Source of the DNA: Streptomyces griseoincarnatus
GTDB lineage: Bacteria; Actinomycetota; Actinomycetes; Streptomycetales; Streptomycetaceae
NCBI GenBank assembly: GCA_014649575.1
Contig: BMTH01000004.1
Location: 434,001 to 498,000, forward strand
Length of the DNA: 64,000 nucleotides
Direction of reading: 5' to 3'
A program made the position numbers and the translations under genes. The notes below the pieces were generated by a model. That model was not told the origin of the DNA. It was given only the letters and a program-made list of their open reading frames with translations, and did no database searches. Positions 25,690-34,054 of the stretch are shown here, one piece after another. Numbering within the stretch: the first letter of the stretch is position 1; every line of letters begins with the position of its first letter.

Positions 25690-26118
25690 ATGACGTATCT
25701 CGCGTACGACTACCCGCTGCTCAGCGCACTGCTGACGATGCTGGTCTTCTTCCTGTGGATCATGTGGTTCATCCTGCTCTTCCGGGTGATCGTCGACATC
25801 GTCCGCGACGACTCCCTCAGCGGCTGGGCCAAGACGGGCTGGATGGTCTTCACGATCGTCCTGCCCTTCCTGGGCGTCTTCGTCTACGTGATCGCCCGCG
25901 GCCGGAACATGGGCAGCCGTGAGCTGGCCCAGGCGCGCGCCCAGCAGGAGGCGCTCGACAGCTACATCCGGGAGACGGTGAAGGGGACGGGGGAGCGGAC
26001 CAGCAGCGTGGACGAACTGGCCCGGCTCTCCGAGATCAAGGCGCGCGGGGACATCTCGGACGAGGAGTTCCGCAGGGCCAAGGAACTGGTCCTGAGCGGG
26101 CACGGGCCCCGCTCCTGA
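25690..26118 (+). CDS. Small membrane protein with PLD-nuclease-like N-terminus and C-terminal SHOCT domain
   Basis: The 142-residue protein has two membrane segments, LLSALLTMLVFFLWIMWFILLF and TGWMVFTIVLPFLGVFVYVIA, joined by RVIVDIVRDDSLSGWAK, the arrangement of PLDc_N proteins. A soluble helical stretch leads to a SHOCT domain, DELARLSEIKARGDISDEEF plus RRAKELV. SHOCT modules are thought to mediate oligomerisation. ATG 25690 is preferred; ATG 25681 is only 2-3 nt from the AGGAGG ribosome site. The next gene, also a small membrane protein, starts 88 nt later and may share the operon. Confidence 0.83.
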   Translation: MTYLAYDYPLLSALLTMLVFFLWIMWFILLFRVIVDIVRDDSLSGWAKTGWMVFTIVLPFLGVFVYVIARGRNMGSRELAQARAQQEALDSYIRETVKGTGERTSSVDELARLSEIKARGDISDEEFRRAKELVLSGHGPRS

Positions 26119-26206
26119 GCGGGACGTGACCGGGCCCTCCCGCCCGCCGACACGGTGGGACACCGTCCGCCGCGGCGCGGACACGACACGGAACCGAGGC
26201 ACTGCG

Positions 26207-26629
26207 ATGACAGCCACACATCCGACACACGGGGCGCACGCGCCGTCGGCGAAGCGCGAGTGGGCGGGCGGCCTGACCGTCTTCGCCGCCGTCACCCTGA
26301 TGCTCGTGGGGGTGCTGGACATCTTCCGCGGGATCATGGGCATCGCCGAGGACGACGTCTTCGTGGCGACACAGAACTACGTCTTCAAGTTCGACCTGAC
26401 GGCCTGGGGCTGGACCCACCTCGTCCTCGGCGCGATCGCGGTGCTCGTCGGTCTCGGCCTGGGCCGCGGTGCCCTGTGGGCCCGGGTCTCGGGCGTGGTG
26501 ATCGCCGGCCTCGTCGTCATCGCCAACTTCCTGTCCCTGCCGTACTACCCGGTCTGGTCCGTGGTGATGATCGCCTTCTCCGGGTTCGTCATCTGGGCGC
26601 TGTGCGTGGGCGGCCGCTCCCGCACCTGA
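26207..26629 (+). CDS. DUF7144-type small membrane protein
   Basis: This 140-residue protein has four membrane segments: GLTVFAAVTLMLVGVLDIFRG, GWTHLVLGAIAVLVGLGLGRG, WARVSGVVIAGLVVIANFLSL and VWSVVMIAFSGFVIWALCV. The motifs FRGIMGIAEDDVFV, YVFKFDLTAWGWTHL and PYYPVWSVVMIAFS are typical of a widespread actinobacterial family without known function, often found near stress or universal-stress-protein genes. ACCGAGG precedes ATG 26207. A G+C-rich hairpin at 26682-26721 follows it. Confidence 0.85.
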   Translation: MTATHPTHGAHAPSAKREWAGGLTVFAAVTLMLVGVLDIFRGIMGIAEDDVFVATQNYVFKFDLTAWGWTHLVLGAIAVLVGLGLGRGALWARVSGVVIAGLVVIANFLSLPYYPVWSVVMIAFSGFVIWALCVGGRSRT

Positions 26630-26681
26630 CGCGGGACGCGTCCCCCGCGGCGCGCTGGGTACCCGGCGGTGCGTGCGGTGT

Positions 26682-26721
26682 CCCGGGCGGGCGTGGGCCC
26701 CTCGGCTCAGGCCCGCCCGGG
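26682..26721 (+). terminator. Terminator-like hairpin after the DUF7144 gene
   Basis: CCCGGGCGGGC (26682-26692) pairs perfectly with GCCCGCCCGGG (26711-26721) around an 18-nt loop. It starts 53 nt past the stop codon and ends 39 nt before the amidotransferase start. Confidence 0.65.
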
Positions 26722-26759
26722 CGTACGCGGCTCCCGTCCCGACCGGGAAGGCGGTGGAC

Positions 26760-27587
26760 ATGTGCCGTTGGCTCGCCTATTCGGGCTCCCCGATCCTGCT
26801 CGAGAACCTGCTCTACCGGCCGGTCCACTCCCTGATCGACCAGAGCCTGCACGCCCGGATGGGTGTGGAAACCACCAACGGTGACGGCTTCGGCGTCGGC
26901 TGGTACATGCCGGACAAGGACAGTCCCGCCGTGGTCAGGGACATCGGCCCCGCCTGGAGCGACCGCAATCTGCGGGAGATCGCCGGGCACGTCGTCTCCC
27001 CGCTGTTCTTCGCCCACATCCGTGCCTCCACCGGTACGGCGGTGCAGCAGACCAACTGCCACCCCTTCCGGTACGGCCGCTGGATGTGGATGCACAACGG
27101 GGCCATCGACGGCTTCCCCCTGCTGCGGCGCGACCTCGCCCTGGCCGTCCGCCCGGACCTCTTCCCGTACCTCGAGGGGTCCACGGACTCCGAGATGATG
27201 TTCTACCTGGCGCTCACCTTCGGCCTGGAGGACGACCCGCGCGGCGCCGTCGCCCGCATGGCCGGCCTGGTCGAGCGCACCGGACACGAGCACGGCGTCG
27301 AGCACCCGATGCAGATGACCGTCGCGGTCACCGACGGCGTACGGCTGTGGTCCTTCCGCTACTCGACGCAGCGCACGTCCCGGTCCCTCTTCTACAGCAC
27401 CCGCGTCGAGACGCTGAAGTCCCTCCACCCGGACGTGGCGTTCCTGCGGGACATCGCGGACGACGCCCGCCTCATCGTCTCCGAACCCCTCGGAGACCTG
27501 CCCGGCGCCTGGAACGAGGTCCCGGAGAGCTCGTACGGAGTGGTGCAGCCGGAGGGGGACGAGATGCACACGTTCGCGCCGGAGTGA
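26760..27587 (+). CDS. Class II glutamine amidotransferase (YafJ/EgtC-like)
   Basis: The 275 residues form an N-terminal-nucleophile amidotransferase domain. After removal of Met1, Cys2 (MCRWLAYSG) becomes the catalytic residue. Other family sites are NGDGFGVGWY, FFAHIRASTGTAVQQTNCHPF, WMWMHNGAIDGF and the STDSEMMFYL stretch. Single-domain enzymes of this group release ammonia or glutamate from gamma-glutamyl compounds; EgtC of ergothioneine synthesis is one example, but no egt genes are nearby. GGAAGG lies 8 nt before the ATG. A strong hairpin begins directly at its stop codon, so it is probably monocistronic. Confidence 0.9.
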   Translation: MCRWLAYSGSPILLENLLYRPVHSLIDQSLHARMGVETTNGDGFGVGWYMPDKDSPAVVRDIGPAWSDRNLREIAGHVVSPLFFAHIRASTGTAVQQTNCHPFRYGRWMWMHNGAIDGFPLLRRDLALAVRPDLFPYLEGSTDSEMMFYLALTFGLEDDPRGAVARMAGLVERTGHEHGVEHPMQMTVAVTDGVRLWSFRYSTQRTSRSLFYSTRVETLKSLHPDVAFLRDIADDARLIVSEPLGDLPGAWNEVPESSYGVVQPEGDEMHTFAPE

Positions 27588-27625
27588 GCCCGGGACGGTT
27601 CGGCGGGCGCCGAAGCGTCCCGGGC
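27588..27625 (+). terminator. Strong terminator hairpin abutting the amidotransferase stop codon
   Basis: Arms GCCCGGGACG and CGTCCCGGGC pair over 10 bp, then after one G-G mismatch TTCGGCG pairs with CGCCGAA. It ends 1 nt before the -10-like TAGCGT of the next gene. Confidence 0.8.
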
Positions 27626-27639
27626 CTAGCGTGGCCCGC

Positions 27640-28419
27640 ATGACCGACGACCACGCCGCCCGCCCCGCCGAGACCTTCGCCGCGCTCCACCAGCAGGACC
27701 GGCCCCTGCTGCTGCCCAACGCCTGGGACCACGCCTCGGCGGCCCTTCTCCACGCCCACGGCTTCCCCGCCGTTGGCACGACCAGCCTGGGCGTCGCCGC
27801 GGCGGCCGGGCTGCCCGACGGGGTCCGGGCCACGCGCGAGGAGACCCTGCGACTCGCCGGCACCCTGGGCGCGCTGCCCTTCCTGCTCTCCGTCGACGCG
27901 GAGGACGGCTTCAGCGACGATCCCGGCGAAGTGGGCGCCTTCGCGGCGGAGCTGCGGGCGCGGGGTGCGGTCGGGATCAACCTCGAGGACGGGCTCGGGC
28001 CGGTCGGCAGGCATGTGGCGAAGATCCGGGCCGTGCGCGTCGCCGCGCCCGGTCTCTTCGTCAACGCCCGGACGGACACGTACTGGCTCGGGGACGGTGA
28101 GGGGACGAGGGAACGGGTGCTGGCCTACCGGGACGCCGGTGCGGACGGGGTGTTCGTGCCGGGGCTGACCGACCTCGGGGCGATCGCCGCCCTCGTGCGC
28201 GACCTGGAGGGGTGCCCCCTCAACGTCCTGTACGCGCCCGGCGGTCCGTCCCTCGCCCGGCTCGGCGACCACGGCGTGCGGCGCGTCAGTCTCGGTTCAC
28301 TGCCGTACCGGCGGGCGCTCGGCGCGGCACTGGACGCGGTGGTCGCGGTGCGGGAAGGGCGGGAGGCGGGGGAGGGCACGGTGCCGTCGTACCGGGAGGT
28401 GCAGGAACTCGTCGGCTGA
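27640..28419 (+). CDS. Isocitrate lyase/PEP mutase family enzyme
   Basis: The 259-residue TIM-barrel protein belongs to the isocitrate lyase/PEP mutase superfamily, whose members make or break C-C or P-C bonds next to a carboxylate. Early motifs are LLLPNAWDHASAALLHAHGF and VGTTSLGVAAAAGLPDG. The metal/substrate loop LLSVDAEDGFSDDP contains the conserved D-x-E-D-G. GVNLED-like GAVGINLEDGL and LFVNARTDTYW follow. The K-K-C-G-H active loop of true isocitrate lyases is missing, so a lyase of another type is likely. TAGCGT (27627-27632) ends 7 nt before the ATG, fitting a leaderless mRNA. It converges with the TetR gene, 8 nt apart. Confidence 0.87.
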   Translation: MTDDHAARPAETFAALHQQDRPLLLPNAWDHASAALLHAHGFPAVGTTSLGVAAAAGLPDGVRATREETLRLAGTLGALPFLLSVDAEDGFSDDPGEVGAFAAELRARGAVGINLEDGLGPVGRHVAKIRAVRVAAPGLFVNARTDTYWLGDGEGTRERVLAYRDAGADGVFVPGLTDLGAIAALVRDLEGCPLNVLYAPGGPSLARLGDHGVRRVSLGSLPYRRALGAALDAVVAVREGREAGEGTVPSYREVQELVG

Positions 28420-28426
28420 AGGTGAG

Positions 28427-29143
28427 TCAAGGCGCGTCTCTGCGGGGCCAGTTCAGCAGGGTCAGGTGCAGCGCGTCGATCATCCGGTCCCATGACGCCT
28501 CCAGGTCGCGCGGGGCGCCGAACGCGCCGGCGGACTCCAGGGCGCAGTAACCGTGGAAGGAACTGCGCAACAGCCGTACCGCGTCGGTGAGATCGGGTTC
28601 CTCCAGACCGTACGCGCGGAGCAGTCCGTAGGTGATCTCGGCGGTGCGGCGCAGTGCGGGGGAGTCCGTCACCGTGGCCTCGTCCAGACGGATCTGGGTG
28701 GCGGCGTACCGTCCGGGGTGGGTGAGGGCGTAGTCCCGGTAGGCGCCGGCGAACGCGGCCAGCGCGTCCTTGCCGGTGCGGCCCTCGACCGCCGTCGCGA
28801 TCCGGTCGATCATCTCTCCGCCCGCCAGCAGCGCCATCCGGGTGCGCAGGTCCCCCAGCCCGCGCACATGCGTGTACAGGCTCGCGTCCTTCACGTTGAA
28901 ACGCCGGGCCAGCGCGGACAGGGTGACGTTCTCGTAGCCGGCCTCGTCGGCGAGGTCGGCGGCGGCCGCGACGAGGCGGTCGGCGGTGAGTCCGGCGCGG
29001 GGGATGTGTGCCTCCGGCTGTGGGGCGGGCGGGTTTCGGACAGGTGAATGTAGCCGACGAGGCGGGCGGGTTGCGGGGCACCTGCCGGTGGGTAGTGGTT
29101 GCTCGCGCCGGTGCCCGCGCCCCCGAGGGGTGCGGGAGACCAC
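28427..29143 (-). CDS. TetR/AcrR family regulator with ambiguous start
   Basis: The reading frame encodes a TetR helix-turn-helix (LTADRLVAAAADLADEAGYE, VTLSALARRFNVKDASLYTH) and a ligand domain of the TetR_C type (KDALAAFAGAYRDYALTHPG, LDEATVTDSPALRRTAEITY). Family members usually begin with M-P-R-A-G-L-T. Here the matching codons read I-P-R-A-G-L-T: an ATC stands at 29005-29003, preceded at 5 nt by a perfect GGAGG. No ATG, GTG or TTG lies near it; the closest in-frame start is GTG 29143, which would add 46 mostly basic residues. Real initiation could be at ATC (192 residues), at GTG 29143 (238 residues), or impaired. The target is unknown. Confidence 0.75.
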   Translation of the reverse strand: MVSRTPRGRGHRREQPLPTGRCPATRPPRRLHSPVRNPPAPQPEAHIPRAGLTADRLVAAAADLADEAGYENVTLSALARRFNVKDASLYTHVRGLGDLRTRMALLAGGEMIDRIATAVEGRTGKDALAAFAGAYRDYALTHPGRYAATQIRLDEATVTDSPALRRTAEITYGLLRAYGLEEPDLTDAVRLLRSSFHGYCALESAGAFGAPRDLEASWDRMIDALHLTLLNWPRRDAP

Positions 29144-29269
29144 GCGAACGGCCCCCGCCGGCCCGCAGCCGTCGTGTCGGTGGCATGCGCGGTCAACTCC
29201 ATGGACGACCGTGGTTCACACGCCGCCCGAATGCTCCACTGCGGCGCAGTTCGAGACGAGGAGGCAGTC

Positions 29270-30979
29270 TTGGGGCACGGGCACGCGCACGGACCGCACC
29301 ACCGTCACCACCACGATCACGACCACGGGCCCGGCGCGTCGGCGCCCCTGCCCGCCGCCTTCGACACCTCCGTGCCCGACGAGGCACTGGATCCCGGGCA
29401 GGCGTCCCGCCGCGCCCTGTTACGCCGGGCGGGCCTGCTGGGCGCGGGCCTCGCCGCGGGCAGCGTGCTGTCCGGCAGCGCGGCCGCGGTCCCACCCGCC
29501 GCGGGCGACCGCAGAGGCCCGAGGAGCGACTTCCTGTGGCTCGCGGGCGACCACCACATCCACACCCGGTACAGCAGCGACGGCAAGTACCGCGTCGTCG
29601 ACCAGGTCCGCCAGGGCGCCCGGCACGGCCTGGACTGGCTGGTCATCACCGACCACGGCAGCGCGACGCACGCGAGGATCGGCGTCGAGAAGGTCAATCC
29701 GGACATCAGACAGGCGCGCGCCGCCCACCGGGACACCCTCGTCTTCCAGGGCCTGGAGTGGAACGTCCCGGCAGCCGACCACGGCACCGTGTTCGTCCAC
29801 CCCGGACGCAACGAGGTCGCCGTGCTCAAGCAGTTCGAGACCGACTACGACGGCATCGTGAACGGCACGGGCGACTCCGGACCCGCCAACGAGGCCCTCG
29901 CCGTCGCCGGTCTCCAGTTCCTCGCCGAACAGGTGCGCCGCCGCACGGTGGACGACGCACTGATGCTCGCCCACCACCCCTCCCGCAAGGGCGTCGACTC
30001 CCCGCACGAGATCCGCGCCTGGCGCGACGCCACCGGCCCCGACCGGCCGATCGCCGTCGGCTTCGAGGGCGCCCCCGGCCACCAGGCCGCCGGACTGCCC
30101 GCCCCGCTCGGCCCGGGCCGCGCCCGCGGGTACTACGACGGCGGCCCCGGCCCGCACTCCTTTCCCGGCTACCCGCTCGAGAGCTACCGCACCTGGGGCG
30201 GCTTCGACTGGATGACCGCCACCGTCGGCGGCCTGTGGGACAGCCTCCTGGCCGAGGGCCGCCCCTGGTGGATCACCGCCAACTCCGACTCCCACCACGT
30301 GTACGCCGACACCACCGCCCGCGGCCCCGGCGACTTCGCCACCGACGGCCGGCACGGCGACCCCGTGTACGCCGGGAAGATCGACACCAAGGCGGTCGAC
30401 TACTGGCCCGGCCAGTACAGCCGCACCCATGTCGGCGCCGACGGCTTCTCCTACGCCGCCGTCATGGACGGCATCCGCGCCGGCCGTATCTGGGTCGACC
30501 ACGGGCAGCTCATCTCCGGCCTCGGCGTCCGCGTCACCGGCGGCGGCCGCTGGGCCACCCTCGGCGGCGCCCTGCACGTCCGCAAGGGGACGAAGGTCAC
30601 GCTGACCGCCGACGTGGCGCTCGCCGGCGGCGCCAACTGGGCCGGGTTCACGCCCCGACTGGCCCGCGTGGACGTCATCCAGGGCGACGTCACCGGCCCG
30701 GTCCCCGACCGGGACGCGTTCACCGCGCCGACGGCGGCGGTCGTCCGGTCGTACGACATCGGGAAGTCCACGGGCGGCGTACGGCTCACCTACGACCTCG
30801 GCCCGGTCGACCGCCCGCTGTACGTCCGGCTGCGCGGCACCGACGGCAACCGGTCCGCCGTCGGCGTCATGGGCGCCAAGGCCGACCCGGCGGGCCCCGC
30901 CCAGGACGTCATGGGAGACGCCGATCCGTGGCTCGACCTGTGGTTCTACGCGAACCCCGTGTGGGTGCTGCCGTCGTGA
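29270..30979 (+). CDS. Tat-exported PHP-domain metallohydrolase (CehA/McbA-like) with His-rich N-terminus and TTA codon
   Basis: The 569-residue protein starts at TTG 29270 with GAGGAGG 5-6 nt ahead. Residues 3-19 carry ten histidines (HGHAHGPHHRHHHDHDHG). A twin-arginine signal follows (SRRALLRRAG, then LLGAGLAAGSVLSGSAAA). The catalytic PHP domain starts at Asp94 with DHHIH (94-98) and continues with DWLVITDHG, FQGLEWNVPA, LMLAHHPSRKG and ITANSDSHH, the usual metal ligands. Such proteins hydrolyse phosphoesters or carbamates using metal ions. The Tat route implies the metal is loaded before export, and the His-rich lead could help that. One TTA codon (29420, residue 51, inside the signal) predicts bldA dependence. 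The substrate is unknown. Confidence 0.87.
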   Translation: MGHGHAHGPHHRHHHDHDHGPGASAPLPAAFDTSVPDEALDPGQASRRALLRRAGLLGAGLAAGSVLSGSAAAVPPAAGDRRGPRSDFLWLAGDHHIHTRYSSDGKYRVVDQVRQGARHGLDWLVITDHGSATHARIGVEKVNPDIRQARAAHRDTLVFQGLEWNVPAADHGTVFVHPGRNEVAVLKQFETDYDGIVNGTGDSGPANEALAVAGLQFLAEQVRRRTVDDALMLAHHPSRKGVDSPHEIRAWRDATGPDRPIAVGFEGAPGHQAAGLPAPLGPGRARGYYDGGPGPHSFPGYPLESYRTWGGFDWMTATVGGLWDSLLAEGRPWWITANSDSHHVYADTTARGPGDFATDGRHGDPVYAGKIDTKAVDYWPGQYSRTHVGADGFSYAAVMDGIRAGRIWVDHGQLISGLGVRVTGGGRWATLGGALHVRKGTKVTLTADVALAGGANWAGFTPRLARVDVIQGDVTGPVPDRDAFTAPTAAVVRSYDIGKSTGGVRLTYDLGPVDRPLYVRLRGTDGNRSAVGVMGAKADPAGPAQDVMGDADPWLDLWFYANPVWVLPS

Positions 30980-31083
30980 CGGCGCACGCGCCCACCGCGG
31001 ACGCGGGCGGGCCGGACGCGGCACCGTGCCGGGCCGGCCGCTGAGACTGCCGTGTGCGCGGGCCCGCCGGGACCCGCGCCCGG

Positions 31084-32385
<1,302 letters not shown>

Positions 32386-32492
32386 CTACCTCGGGAGTGA
32401 CTCGTGCCATGTGGGGGGACCCGCCGCCCCGGATGTCCGGCCGGGGGCATACCGTGAGGAGTCGTACGTCGGCACCGGGAGGAGAACACGCG

Positions 32493-33815
32493 ATGGGCAG
32501 CCGTACCGCGCTGGTCGAGGATCTGATGGAGCGGTTCCCGCACGTTCCGCGCGAGGCCGTCTTCAAGGAGGACCTGCTGCGCGGCGGCGTGGCCTTCGAC
32601 CCCTCCGCGCTCAGCGACAACGAGAGCGGCGAGGTCAAACCGAAGTCGTACTTCATCTTCTCCTTCGACCACGGCACCCTGCCGGAGCTGGGCGAGGCCG
32701 CGCTGCGCCGCCCGCCGGAGGAGATCATCCTCACCGGAGGACCGTACGACCTGCGCCGCACGGTCGTGTCCGTCCGGGTGAACCCGTCGTCCCCGTACCG
32801 GGTGGCCGCCGACGAGCACGGCATGCTCGGCCTCTACCTGGACGGCAGGCGGATCTCCGACGTGGGCGTGCCGCCGATGCCGGAGTACTACCGGCACAAG
32901 CTGTCCAACGGGAAGTCGGTGATGGAGGTCGCCCCCACCATCCAGTGGGGCTATCTGATCTACCTGACGGTCTTCCGGGTCTGCCAGTACTTCGGCGCCA
33001 AGGAGGAGTGCCAGTACTGCGACATCAATCACAACTGGCGCCAGCACAAGGCGGCCGGCCGGCCCTACACCGGGGTGAAGGACGTCGAGGAGGTCCTCGA
33101 GGCCCTGGAGATCATCGACAAGTACGACACGGCGAAGGCGTCCACCGCCTACACCCTCACCGGCGGCGCCATCACCAGGACCGTCTCCGGCCGCGACGAG
33201 GCCGACTTCTACGGCCACTACGCCAAGGCCATCGAGGAGCGCTTCCCCGGCCGCTGGATCGGCAAGGTCGTCGCCCAGGCGCTGCCCAAGGACGACGTGC
33301 AGCGCTTCAAGGACTACGGCGTGCAGATCTACCACCCCAACTACGAGGTGTGGGACGAGTACCTGTTCAAGATGTACTGCCCCGGCAAGGAGCGGTACGT
33401 CGGCCGGGACGAGTGGCACCGCCGCATCCTCGACTCCGCGGAGATCTTCGGCGCGCGCAACGTGATCCCCAACTTCGTGGCGGGCGTGGAGATGGCCGAG
33501 CCGTTCGGCTTCAAGACCGTCGACGAGGCGATCGCGTCCACCACGGAGGGCCTGCGCTTCTTCATGTCGAAGGGGATCACGCCCCGCTTCACCACCTGGT
33601 GCCCGGAGCCGACCACCCCGCTCGGCAAGGCCAACCCGCAGGGCGCGCCGCTGGAGTACCACATCCGGCTGCTCCAGGCGTACCGGCAGACGATGGAGGA
33701 CTTCGGTCTCTCCTCGCCCCCCGGCTACGGCCCGCCCGGACCCGGCAACGCGGTGTTCTCCGTCAGCTCCTTCATGGACAGCCTGCCCGCGACGGAGCCC
33801 GTGGAGGCGGTCTGA
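32493..33815 (+). CDS. Radical SAM family protein with unusual cysteine spacing
   Basis: The 440-residue protein has three clustered cysteines, Cys164, Cys173 and Cys176, in RVCQYFGAKEECQYCDINHN. The spacing is C-x8-C-x2-C rather than the usual C-x3-C-x2-C. The ending C-Q-Y-C-D-I-N and the barrel-like order that follows (TAYTLTGGAITR, RWIGKVVAQALPKDD, DYGVQIYHPNYEVWDEY, RNVIPNFVAGVEMAEPFGF, GITPRFTTWCPEP) support a radical SAM fold with a GGAI/G-E-like SAM site. The N-terminal 150 residues form an extra domain (PEEIILTGGPYDLRRTVVSV). Reaction unknown. GGAGGAG lies about 9 nt before ATG 32493. A terminator follows at 33859, so it is probably a single-gene unit. Confidence 0.82.
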   Translation: MGSRTALVEDLMERFPHVPREAVFKEDLLRGGVAFDPSALSDNESGEVKPKSYFIFSFDHGTLPELGEAALRRPPEEIILTGGPYDLRRTVVSVRVNPSSPYRVAADEHGMLGLYLDGRRISDVGVPPMPEYYRHKLSNGKSVMEVAPTIQWGYLIYLTVFRVCQYFGAKEECQYCDINHNWRQHKAAGRPYTGVKDVEEVLEALEIIDKYDTAKASTAYTLTGGAITRTVSGRDEADFYGHYAKAIEERFPGRWIGKVVAQALPKDDVQRFKDYGVQIYHPNYEVWDEYLFKMYCPGKERYVGRDEWHRRILDSAEIFGARNVIPNFVAGVEMAEPFGFKTVDEAIASTTEGLRFFMSKGITPRFTTWCPEPTTPLGKANPQGAPLEYHIRLLQAYRQTMEDFGLSSPPGYGPPGPGNAVFSVSSFMDSLPATEPVEAV

Positions 33816-33858
33816 GGGGCCGCCGGCGGTGAGCCGGATGTGACAGAAGTGAGCGGGA

Positions 33859-33886
33859 AAGGCCGGAACCGAGACGTTCCGGCCTT
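33859..33886 (+). terminator. Intrinsic terminator after the radical SAM gene
   Basis: AAGGCCGGAAC (33859-33869) and GTTCCGGCCTT (33876-33886) form a perfect 11-bp stem with a 6-nt loop, followed by CTCC. It lies 44 nt past the stop codon. Confidence 0.85.
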
Positions 33887-34054
33887 CTCCGCGTATGGTC
33901 CCTGCGAGGGGTCGCGGCACCTCTACACAAAGTGAAGACAGCGCTTGTCAGTTGTGTCGGAGACGTGCGAAGCTCTCGTCCACTGCCGCGAGGTTCCCTT
34001 CAACTCCACCCGCCGGTATGGCGAGTTGACCTCGCTTGTGGATGCAGGAGTCTC

